Positions 1-6,197 of a stretch of 6,471 nucleotides of DNA are shown here, piece after piece (position 1 is the first letter of the stretch; each line of letters begins with the position of its first letter). The notes below the pieces were generated by a model. That model saw only the letters and a program-made list of their open reading frames with translations. It was not told the DNA's origin and did no database searches. The translations under genes were made by a program, and so were the position numbers. Source of the DNA: DYIB01 sp049320945 (GTDB taxonomy: Bacteria > Pseudomonadota > Gammaproteobacteria > Burkholderiales > Rhodocyclaceae); assembly GCA_049320945.1 (NCBI GenBank), contig JBMOQT010000200.1:1-6471 (forward strand), in the 5' to 3' direction.

Positions 1-708
1 GAAGTCCGCCAGCTCCTCCATGCTGACCACCGCCTTGCGCGTCTCCTCGCTGTGACGGTTGGCGTCGGCCGCGTCCAGTTCGGTCTGAGCCTTGGAGCGG
101 GCGCTTTCCTGTTGCACGGCATCGACCCGCGCCGTGATGTCCACCGTGGCCTTGGCGGTGCGCTCGGCCAGCTTGCGCACCTCGTCCGCCACCACGGCGA
201 AGCCGCGTCCGGCCTCGCCGGCACGCGCCGCCTCGATGGCGGCATTGAGCGCCAGCAGGTTGGTCTGGTCGGCGATCTCCTTGATGAGCTGGACGATGCC
301 GCCGATCTCGCCCACCTGATGGTGCAGGGTGTTGATGCTGGCGGCGGTATCGCGCAGCTTGGCGAACAGGGTGTCCAGGTTGGCGGCGATGTCGCTGAAG
401 GCGCCGCGGCTGGTGCGCGAAGTGGCGGCGGCGGCGGCGACGGCATCCCGCTGGCCGCCCAAGGTCTCGGCCAGGGACAGAAACGAGGTCTTCACATCCC
501 CCAGGGATTCGCCGAACTGCACCAGGTTCTCGAACAGTTGCTGGCGCCCCTCCTGCAGGGCGCGCAGGCTGGAGAGCTCCGCCAAGGCGGCGTGCCGGGC
601 GCTCTCGGCCTCGGCAAGGCGCTGCTCCAGCAGGCGTTTCTGGGCCGCCAGTTCGTCGCGCTCGGCGCGCAGGATGGTCAGTTCGTTGCTGTTGCGATTG
701 AAGAACAT
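1..708 (-). CDS. Soluble methyl-accepting chemotaxis protein, N-terminal 236 codons (C-terminus beyond left edge)
   Basis: This is a chemoreceptor-type signalling protein, expected to drive the CheA kinase through CheW and so control flagellar rotation. Translating the minus strand from the ATG at 708-706 gives 236 open codons to the window edge. Residues about 6-60 are charged and heptad-like (MFFNRNSNELTILRAERDEL and onward), which suggests a coiled coil. Residues about 144-184 carry the highly conserved MCP hairpin tip, including EIADQTNLLALNAAIEAARA followed by GRGFAVVADEVRKLAERT. No membrane segment or periplasmic sensor domain precedes it, so the receptor should be cytoplasmic. Many short soluble MCPs of this form end in a zinc-binding CZB domain; that part lies outside the window, so this is inference. 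The start is supported by a GGGGGA ribosome-binding site five bases upstream and an MFFN-type start. The gene is divergent from yebC and preceded by a sigma-28 promoter. The family is certain; the ligand is unknown. Confidence 0.93.
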   Translation of the reverse strand, partial: MFFNRNSNELTILRAERDELAAQKRLLEQRLAEAESARHAALAELSSLRALQEGRQQLFENLVQFGESLGDVKTSFLSLAETLGGQRDAVAAAAATSRTSRGAFSDIAANLDTLFAKLRDTAASINTLHHQVGEIGGIVQLIKEIADQTNLLALNAAIEAARAGEAGRGFAVVADEVRKLAERTAKATVDITARVDAVQQESARSKAQTELDAADANRHSEETRKAVVSMEELADF

Positions 709-712
709 TTGC

Positions 713-719
713 TTCCCCC
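713..719 (-). promoter_or_regulatory. Ribosome binding site of the chemotaxis gene
   Basis: Read on the minus strand the bases are GGGGGAA, followed a few bases later by the ATG at 708-706. The G-rich core sits five bases from the start codon. No other in-frame ATG is seen in the codons just upstream, so this site fixes the start. Confidence 0.6.
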
Positions 720-757
720 AGCAGGTCTTACCGGCGATTGAGTGGCATGGACCAGGA

Positions 758-784
758 ATATCGGCAGAGACGCGCGGAACTTGA
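758..784 (-). promoter_or_regulatory. Sigma-28 (FliA) flagellar-class promoter of the chemotaxis gene
   Basis: On the minus strand the sequence reads TCAAGTTC (784-777), then exactly 11 bases, then GCCGATAT (765-758). The known FliA consensus is TAAAGTTT-N11-GCCGATAA, so the match is 6 of 8 and 7 of 8 with the exact spacing. Transcription would start near 750, giving a leader of about 43 bases before the ATG at 708. The site directly precedes a chemoreceptor gene, which is the class of gene FliA normally controls. This predicts expression in step with late flagellar genes. No experiment is implied; the call rests on the motif match and context. Confidence 0.82.
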
Positions 785-815
785 CCCCGAACCACCCGAG
801 AGACGCCGCGCCCTG

Positions 816-824
816 TGCTAAAAT
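816..824 (+). promoter_or_regulatory. Extended -10 promoter candidate for yebC-ruvC
   Basis: The bases TGCTAAAAT match the extended -10 pattern TGnTATAAT, with 5 of 6 in the hexamer. No TTGACA-like element lies at a normal distance; the TTGACC at 781-786 is 32 bases away and too far. An extended -10 can work without a -35. The start of transcription would be near 831, about 31 bases before the yebC ATG. The A+T-rich patch 819-838 stands out in otherwise GC-rich DNA. Confidence 0.55.
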
Positions 825-861
825 TTGGGCATTTTCAGAACCTTACGGCATCGAGAGAACC

Positions 862-1587
862 ATGGCAGGTCATAGCAAGTGGGCCAATATCAAGCACAAG
901 AAGGCCGCGGCCGACGCCAAGCGCGGCAAGATTTTCACCCGGCTGATCAAGGAAATTACCGTCGCAGCCAAGCTGGGCGGCAGCGACATCGACAGCAACC
1001 CGCGCCTGCGCCTGGCCGTGGACAAGGCCCAGGACAACAACATGCCCAAGGACACCATCCAGCGTGCCATCCAGCGCGGCAGCGGCGAGCTGGAAGGCGC
1101 CAGCTACGAGGAGATCCGCTACGAAGGCTATGGCATCGGCGGGGCGGCGGTGCTGGTGGACTGCCTGACCGACAACAAGACGCGTACCGTGGCCGAAGTG
1201 CGCCACGCCTTCGCCAAGCACGGCGGCAACCTGGGCTCGGAAGGCTCGGTGGGCTTTCTGTTCAAGCATTGCGGCCTGTTCGTGTTTGCCCCCGGCACCA
1301 GCGAGGACCGGGTGATGGAAGCGGCCCTGGAGGCCGGCGCCGAGGATGTGGTCACCAACGAGGACGGCAGCGTGGAACTGGTGTGCGCTCCCCACGATTT
1401 CATGGGCGTCAAGCAGGCACTGGAGAAGGCCGGCCTCAAGCCGGAGTTCGCCGAGGTCACCATGAAGCCCCTGAACGAGACCGTGCTGAACGGCGAGGAC
1501 GCCGCCAAGATGCAGAAGCTGCTCGACGCCCTGGAGTCCCTGGACGACGTGCAGGAGGTCTATACCACGGCCTCCCTGGAACAGTAG
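862..1587 (+). CDS. yebC: YebC/TACO1-family protein (translation factor / transcriptional regulator family)
   Basis: This 241-residue protein has the family length and the hallmark N-terminus MAGHSKWANIKHKKAAADAK, followed by the helical KIFTRLIKEI segment and the conserved DNNMPKDTIQRAI stretch (residues about 57-69). The central YEEIRYEGYGIGG and NLGSEGSVGFLF motifs are also typical. YebC proteins have long been annotated as DNA-binding regulators. More recent work on the family, and on the mitochondrial relative TACO1, points to a ribosomal role in relieving stalling at proline-rich stretches. Which role applies here cannot be read from the sequence. The reading frame is open upstream to an ATG at 742, but the family N-terminus fixes the start at 862, with GAGAG four bases upstream. 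The stop is four bases before ruvC, the usual yebC-ruvC pairing, so the two are probably cotranscribed. Confidence 0.96.
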   Translation: MAGHSKWANIKHKKAAADAKRGKIFTRLIKEITVAAKLGGSDIDSNPRLRLAVDKAQDNNMPKDTIQRAIQRGSGELEGASYEEIRYEGYGIGGAAVLVDCLTDNKTRTVAEVRHAFAKHGGNLGSEGSVGFLFKHCGLFVFAPGTSEDRVMEAALEAGAEDVVTNEDGSVELVCAPHDFMGVKQALEKAGLKPEFAEVTMKPLNETVLNGEDAAKMQKLLDALESLDDVQEVYTTASLEQ

Positions 1588-1591
1588 GGCC

Positions 1592-2125
1592 GTGGCCGAG
1601 CCGCCCATTCGCATCCTGGGCATCGACCCGGGCCTGCGCGTCACTGGGTTCGGCATCATAGAGAAGACCGGCAACCGCCTGGCCTACCTCACCAGCGGCT
1701 GCGTCAAGATCCCCAAGGGCGAGCTGCCGGCGCGCCTCAAGACCATCCTGGACGGCCTGGGGGAAGTGATCCGCCGCCACCTGCCCCAGCAGGTGGCGGT
1801 AGAAAAGGTGTTCGTCAACGTCAATCCCCAATCGACCCTGCTCCTGGGCCAGGCGCGCGGCGCCGCCATCTGCGCCGCCGTGGCCGCCGACCTGCCGGTG
1901 GCGGAATACACGGCGCTGCAGGTCAAGCAGGCGGTGGTGGGCAACGGCCACGCCAACAAGGAACAGGTGCAGCACATGGTGCGGCGCCTGCTGAACCTGC
2001 CCGGCGACCCCAGCGCCGACGCCGCCGATGCGCTGGCCTGCGCCATCTGCCACGCCCACGGCGGCCAGGGCCTGGGGGCGATCGCCACCCGGGGACTGCG
2101 GGTGCGGCGCGGCCGCCTGATCTGA
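1592..2125 (+). CDS. ruvC: Holliday junction resolvase RuvC (EC 3.1.21.10)
   Basis: RuvC is the cytoplasmic dimeric endonuclease that cuts Holliday junctions symmetrically during recombinational repair, working with RuvAB. The protein is 177 residues, close to the usual length of about 173. It has the RNase H-like fold signature ILGIDPGLRVTGFGII at residues 8-23. The four metal-binding acidic residues are all present: D12, E71 (in VAVEKVFVNVNP), D143 and D146 (in SADAADALACAICHAH), matching E. coli D7, E66, D138 and D141 with a constant offset of five. The start is a GTG at 1592, chosen because it gives the family N-terminus and falls four bases after the yebC stop. The Shine-Dalgarno is weak (AGGG overlapping that stop), which suggests translation depends partly on coupling to yebC. 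Unlike in many relatives, ruvA does not follow directly; a GST-like gene intervenes. Confidence 0.97.
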   Translation: MAEPPIRILGIDPGLRVTGFGIIEKTGNRLAYLTSGCVKIPKGELPARLKTILDGLGEVIRRHLPQQVAVEKVFVNVNPQSTLLLGQARGAAICAAVAADLPVAEYTALQVKQAVVGNGHANKEQVQHMVRRLLNLPGDPSADAADALACAICHAHGGQGLGAIATRGLRVRRGRLI

Positions 2126-2226
2126 CTGTTGACCAATGCCGCGGCACCCCAGATGCGACGCGCTAGACTGGGTGTCATGCCTGTCGAACCCTCCCGTGCC
2201 GCCCTGCCTGAGCGGCGCCCGCCCTA

Positions 2227-2235
2227 TGCGACAAT
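2227..2235 (+). promoter_or_regulatory. Weak extended -10 promoter candidate for GST-ruvA-ruvB
   Basis: The bases TGCGACAAT carry the extended TG and 4 of 6 of the TATAAT hexamer. No good -35 lies at normal spacing. A start near 2242 would give a leader of about 56 bases to the GST ATG. The call rests mostly on position: the 172-base gap after ruvC needs either readthrough or a promoter of its own. Confidence 0.35.
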
Positions 2236-2244
2236 AGCCCGGGC

Positions 2245-2264
2245 CGCGCCCGCCAGAAGGCGCG
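2245..2264 (+). other. GC-rich hairpin in the predicted GST leader
   Basis: CGCGCC (2245-2250) can pair with GGCGCG (2259-2264) around an eight-base loop. It lies between the candidate promoter and the ribosome binding site at 2289-2293, leaving the latter free. There is no U-tract, so it is not an intrinsic terminator. In DNA this rich in G+C, a six-pair stem can arise by chance. Confidence 0.3.
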
Positions 2265-2288
2265 CCCGTCACCCGCAATGCCAACCCC

Positions 2289-2293
2289 GGAGG
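2289..2293 (+). promoter_or_regulatory. Strong Shine-Dalgarno deciding the GST start
   Basis: GGAGG lies four bases before the ATG at 2298. An in-frame TTG at 2295 would be only one base from this site, too close for initiation, so the ATG is preferred. Confidence 0.75.
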
Positions 2294-2297
2294 CTTG

Positions 2298-2924
2298 ATG
2301 AAACTGATCGGCATGCTCGATTCGCCCTATGTGCGGCGCGTGGCCATTTCCCTGAAGGTGCTGGAGCTGCCCTTCGAGCACCTGGCCCTGTCCGTGTTTC
2401 GCGATTTCGACGAGTTCAGCCGCTACAACTCCATCGTCAAGGCGCCGACCCTGGTGCTGGACGACGGCGAGACGCTCATGGACAGCAGCTTTATCCTGGA
2501 TTACCTGGACGAGCTCGCAGGCCCGGACAAGGCCCTGCTGCCCCGCTCCGGCGACGCGCGCCGCCGCTCCCTGGTGCACATCGGGCGCGCCCTGGCGGCG
2601 TGCGAAAAGACGGTGCAGATCCACTACGAGCGCAAGCTGCGGCCGCCGGAGAAGATCCACCAGCCCTGGATCGACCGCTGCGCCAATCAGCTGCACTGCG
2701 CCTATGAGCTGCTGGAACAGACCGCGTACCAGGCCCGCCCCTGGCTGCTGGGCAGCCGCATGACCCAGGCGGACATCACCCTCGGCGTGGCCTGGCGCTT
2801 CACCCAATTCATCGAGCCGGGCCTGGTCGATCCCGGCCGCTATCCGCACCTGGCCCAGTTCTCGGCGCGCTGCGAGGCGCTGCCAGTGTTCGCCGACACC
2901 CCTGTCGGCCAGGAGTCCCCATGA
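2298..2924 (+). CDS. Glutathione S-transferase family protein
   Basis: The 208-residue product has the two-part layout of cytosolic GSTs. The N-terminal thioredoxin-like domain opens with MKLIGMLDSPYVRRVAISLK, where S9 is the candidate glutathione-activating residue. P50 in KAPTLVLDDG is the expected cis-proline, and D62-S63 in LMDSSFILDYLDE is the expected glutathione gamma-glutamyl site. The C-terminal helical domain (about 85-208) contains TQADITLGVAW, the N-capping box with T156 and D159 typical of GST folding cores. Activity may be conjugation, disulfide reduction or peroxidase; the substrate cannot be inferred. There is no signal peptide, so it is cytoplasmic. The gene lies between ruvC and ruvA, and its TGA overlaps the ruvA ATG (ATGA), so the two should be translationally coupled. 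G+C content and codon use look like its neighbours, so there is no sign of recent transfer. Confidence 0.9.
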   Translation: MKLIGMLDSPYVRRVAISLKVLELPFEHLALSVFRDFDEFSRYNSIVKAPTLVLDDGETLMDSSFILDYLDELAGPDKALLPRSGDARRRSLVHIGRALAACEKTVQIHYERKLRPPEKIHQPWIDRCANQLHCAYELLEQTAYQARPWLLGSRMTQADITLGVAWRFTQFIEPGLVDPGRYPHLAQFSARCEALPVFADTPVGQESP

Positions 2925-3496
2925 TCGGCCGCCTCACCGGCATTCTTCTGGAAAAGAACCCGCCCCAGATCACCCTGGACGTACAGGGCGTGGGCTATGA
3001 GGTGGATGTGCCCATGAGCACCTTCTACAACCTGCCCGCCGCCGGGGAGCGGGTGAGCCTGCACACCCACCTGCTGGTACGCGAGGACGGCCATTTCCTC
3101 TACGGCTTCGCCACCGAGGGGGAGCGCAGCGCCTTCCGCCAGTTGCTCAGGATCAGCGGCATCGGCGCCCGCACCGCCCTGGCGGTGCTCTCGGGCCTGT
3201 CGGTGAACGACCTGTCCCAGGCGGTGGCGGCCCAGGAGACGGGGCGGCTCACCAAGATCCCGGGCATCGGCAAGAAGACCGCCGAGCGCCTGCTGCTGGA
3301 GCTGCGCGACAAGCTGGACATGGGTGCGGCCGTGGCCCGGGCCACGGCGCACAGCGCCACCGCCGACATCCTCAACGCCCTCCAGGCCCTGGGCTACAAC
3401 GAGCGCGAGGCCCAGGCGGCCCTCAAGCACCTGCCCGAGGGCGTGTCGGTGTCGGACGGCATACGCCAGGCCTTGAAGCTCTTGGCCAAGGCATAA
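2921..3496 (+). CDS. ruvA: Holliday junction branch migration protein RuvA
   Basis: RuvA tetramers bind the four-way junction and load the RuvB motors. The protein is 191 residues. Residues 1-62 form the OB-fold domain (MIGRLTGILLEKNPPQITLD at the start), with the acidic pin at E55-D56 as in E. coli, which separates strands at the junction centre. Two helix-hairpin-helix motifs follow: LLRISGIGARTALAVLSGL (75-93) and LTKIPGIGKKTAERLLLEL (110-128). The C-terminal domain III (about 146-191, ALQALGYNEREAQAALKHL) contacts RuvB. The start ATG overlaps the GST stop by four bases and has AGGAG (2911-2915) five bases upstream inside the GST coding region. ruvB begins seven bases downstream. All landmarks are intact. 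Confidence 0.98.
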   Translation: MIGRLTGILLEKNPPQITLDVQGVGYEVDVPMSTFYNLPAAGERVSLHTHLLVREDGHFLYGFATEGERSAFRQLLRISGIGARTALAVLSGLSVNDLSQAVAAQETGRLTKIPGIGKKTAERLLLELRDKLDMGAAVARATAHSATADILNALQALGYNEREAQAALKHLPEGVSVSDGIRQALKLLAKA

Positions 3497-3503
3497 TACC
3501 GGG

Positions 3504-4535
<1,032 letters not shown>

Positions 4536-4538
4536 ACC

Positions 4539-4554
4539 GTCGCCGCGAGGCGAC
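4539..4554 (+). other. Perfect six-pair hairpin with GCGA tetraloop after ruvB
   Basis: GTCGCC (4539-4544) pairs perfectly with GGCGAC (4549-4554) around GCGA, a GNRA-type stable tetraloop. It starts four bases after the ruvB stop. There is no run of T after it, so it is unlikely to be a full intrinsic terminator. It could stabilise the 3' end of the ruv message or pause polymerase. A chance origin is possible in GC-rich DNA. Confidence 0.4.
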
Positions 4555-4610
4555 TTGCGCCGCGCGGCCCGATCATGGGGCGGCGTCAACGGCCCCCTGC
4601 GCATCGACCC

Positions 4611-4619
4611 TGTTAGAAT
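4611..4619 (+). promoter_or_regulatory. Extended -10 promoter candidate for ybgC-tolQRA
   Basis: TGTTAGAAT matches TGnTATAAT with 5 of 6 hexamer bases. No -35-like hexamer lies 16-18 bases upstream (that stretch is C-rich). Initiation 6-8 bases after the hexamer would fall at about 4625-4627, one to three bases before the ybgC ATG. The message would then be leaderless or nearly so, which agrees with the lack of a Shine-Dalgarno there. Confidence 0.55.
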
Positions 4620-4627
4620 TGCGCCCC

Positions 4628-5071
4628 ATGCCTGAGATCACCCAGCATGCCCGTGCGGTCTTTCGCCTGCCCGTGCGGGTCTATTACGAAGACACGGATG
4701 CGGCCGGAATCGTCTACTACGCCAACTATCTGCGTTTTCTGGAACGGGCCCGCACCGAGTGGCTGCGCTCGCTGGGCTTCGAGCAGTCGGAGCTGGCGCG
4801 CACCCACGGCATCGCCTTCGCCGTGCGCGCGCTCGCGGCCGACTACCACAAGGCGGCGCGGCTGGACGACGTGCTCACCGTGATCTCCGAGATCGATGCC
4901 CTGGGCGGCGCGCAGCTGACCTTCCTGCAGCGCATCGAGCGCAACGGCGAGCCGGTGTTCGCGGCCCGGATCAAGGTCGCCTGCATCGACGTGGCGCGCA
5001 TGAAGCCGGTGGCGATCCCGGCGCCCATCCGACAACGACTCCAAGCCTTGAAGGGCGATTCATGGACGTAA
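4628..5071 (+). CDS. ybgC: Tol-Pal-associated acyl-CoA thioesterase YbgC (hotdog fold)
   Basis: This 147-residue protein belongs to the 4-hydroxybenzoyl-CoA thioesterase family. YbgC hydrolyses acyl-CoA thioesters in the cytoplasm and is almost always encoded with tolQRA; its exact link to the envelope machine is unsettled. The signature VRVYYEDTDAAGIVYYANYL spans residues 16-35, with catalytic D24 equivalent to E. coli D18. The position of E. coli His25 (VVYH) is Tyr31 here (IVYY). FLERARTEWLR follows as expected. The frame is open upstream to 4532, but the family length and the promoter at 4611-4619 favour the ATG at 4628. No Shine-Dalgarno is visible (GCGCCCC precedes the ATG). Its end overlaps tolQ by ten bases, so tolQ translation is probably coupled to it. 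Confidence 0.95.
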   Translation: MPEITQHARAVFRLPVRVYYEDTDAAGIVYYANYLRFLERARTEWLRSLGFEQSELARTHGIAFAVRALAADYHKAARLDDVLTVISEIDALGGAQLTFLQRIERNGEPVFAARIKVACIDVARMKPVAIPAPIRQRLQALKGDSWT

Positions 5072-5739
5072 CCCAAGACCTTTCCATTCTTTCCCTCATC
5101 ACCAACGCCAGCGTGCCAGTAAAGGGTGTCATGGCCCTGCTGGCCGCCGTCTCCTTCATGTCCTGGTACTGGATCTTCCGCAAGTGGTTCGCCATCCGAG
5201 ACGCCCACCAGCGGACCGACCAGTTCGAGCGCGACTTCTGGAGCGGCGGCGACTTGAACTCCCTGTACCAGAGCGCTGTCAATGGTCGACACAACACAGG
5301 GGCGCTGGAGCGGATCTTCGAAGCGGGCTACCGCGAGTTCACCAAGCTGCGCGGACAAAAAGGCCTGGATCCGGCCAGCATCGTGGACGGCTCGCGGCGC
5401 GCCATGCGCGCCACCTACCAGAGGGAAATCGACGACCTGGAGGCCCATCTGGCCTTTCTCGCCTCGGTGGGCTCCGTCAGCCCCTACGTCGGCCTGTTCG
5501 GCACGGTTTGGGGCATCATGAACGCTTTCCGCGGGCTGGCCAACGTCAGCCAGGCGACCCTGGCCCATGTGGCGCCGGGCATCGCCGAGGCCCTGGTGGC
5601 CACGGCCATCGGCCTGTTCGCCGCGATTCCCGCGGTGGTGGCCTACAACCGTTTCGCCCACGACGTGGACCGGGTGGCGGTGCGCTTCGAGAGCTTCATG
5701 GAGGAGTTCTCCAACATCCTGCAGCGGCAGCTGCGGTAA
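5062..5739 (+). CDS. tolQ: Tol-Pal inner-membrane motor protein TolQ
   Basis: TolQ is the multi-helix proton-channel component that, with TolR, harvests proton motive force to energise TolA. It is homologous to ExbB and MotA. The product is 225 residues, close to the 230 of E. coli. Three membrane segments are visible: about 17-39 (PVKGVMALLAAVSFMSWYWI region), 129-155 and 171-194. Between the first and second is the large cytoplasmic loop containing FERDFWSGGDLNSLYQ. The channel threonines are present: T148 in LFGTVWGIMNAF and T181 in ALVATAIGLFAAIPAVVAYN, matching E. coli T145 and T178. The start at 5062 has GAAGGG six bases upstream, inside ybgC, and overlaps ybgC by ten bases. tolR starts ten bases after the stop. 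No defects are seen. Confidence 0.98.
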   Translation: MDVTQDLSILSLITNASVPVKGVMALLAAVSFMSWYWIFRKWFAIRDAHQRTDQFERDFWSGGDLNSLYQSAVNGRHNTGALERIFEAGYREFTKLRGQKGLDPASIVDGSRRAMRATYQREIDDLEAHLAFLASVGSVSPYVGLFGTVWGIMNAFRGLANVSQATLAHVAPGIAEALVATAIGLFAAIPAVVAYNRFAHDVDRVAVRFESFMEEFSNILQRQLR

Positions 5740-5749
5740 GGACAATGGC

Positions 5750-6160
5750 ATGAAACAGCGCAGGCTCATGAACCAGATCAACGTCGTGCCCTACATCGAC
5801 GTGATGCTGGTGCTGCTGGTCATTTTCATGGTGACGGCGCCGCTGATCCAGCCGGGTCTGATCGACCTGCCCAGCGTCGGCAAGGCGGCGCAGCCGCCCG
5901 TGGCGCCCCTGGAAGTGATCATCAACGCCGACCAGAGCCTGGAGCTGCGCGACCGCAGCCGCGGCGACGCCAGCCGCGCCATGACCCGCGGTGAACTGGC
6001 GCGCGCCATCGTCGCCGCCCAGCAGCAGAATCCCCAGCAGGCGGTGGTGATCGCCGCCGACAAGAGCGTGCGCTACGAGGCCGTGCTCAACGTCATGGAC
6101 GAGCTGCAGAAGAGCCAGGTGGCGCGCATCGGCCTGCTGGTGCAGCCCGGGAAGCAATGA
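5750..6160 (+). CDS. tolR: Tol-Pal inner-membrane motor protein TolR
   Basis: TolR is the ExbD/MotB-type partner of TolQ. It has one membrane helix carrying the proton-binding aspartate, and a periplasmic domain that contacts TolA and can bind peptidoglycan. The product is 136 residues (E. coli 142). After a short basic cytoplasmic start MKQRRL comes MNQINVVPYIDVMLVLLVIF, with the essential D17 (E. coli D23). The helix spans about 16-37. The periplasmic part includes LEVIINADQSLELRD and QQAVVIAADKSVRYEAVLNVMDELQK, the usual ExbD-type fold. The start at 5750 has AAGGA (5738-5742) seven bases upstream; an ATG at 5745 is out of frame. An internal ATG at 5768 is possible but has no better site. 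The tolQ gap is 10 bases and the tolA gap 37. Confidence 0.97.
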   Translation: MKQRRLMNQINVVPYIDVMLVLLVIFMVTAPLIQPGLIDLPSVGKAAQPPVAPLEVIINADQSLELRDRSRGDASRAMTRGELARAIVAAQQQNPQQAVVIAADKSVRYEAVLNVMDELQKSQVARIGLLVQPGKQ

Positions 6161-6197
6161 GACATCCTGTGTCAACCCCCGCTGTTTTGGAAGGCCC

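Noticed and set aside
52..784. Long plus-strand open frames over the left 740 bases
   Set aside because: They are antisense to the chemoreceptor gene, give low-complexity Ala/Gly/Arg-rich products with no known motifs, and arise from high GC in the third codon position of the real gene.
781..824. TTGACC at 781-786 as the -35 of the yebC promoter
   Set aside because: The spacing to the TAAAAT hexamer is 32 bases, far beyond 16-18. Part of this sequence is better explained as the -35 of the sigma-28 promoter on the other strand.
742..861. Upstream extension of yebC to the ATG at 742
   Set aside because: It adds 40 residues with no family similarity before the hallmark MAGHSKWANIKHKK start, and it would cover the promoter region.
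2129..2169. TTGACC (2129-2134) with TAGACT (2164-2169) as a promoter for the GST gene
   Set aside because: The spacer is 29 bases, too long for a sigma-70 promoter.
2137..2181. Palindrome TGCCGCGGCA (2137-2146) and nearby CCCAG/CTGGG pairing as a terminator after ruvC
   Set aside because: The stems are short or bulged and no T-run follows, so an intrinsic terminator cannot be supported.
3473..3497. TTGAAG with CATAAT before ruvB as an internal promoter
   Set aside because: The spacer is 13 bases, too short, and ruvA-ruvB are seven bases apart, which fits one message.
6161..6173. GACA/TGTC inverted repeat between tolR and tolA as a regulatory hairpin
   Set aside because: Four base pairs around a five-base loop is too weak to call.
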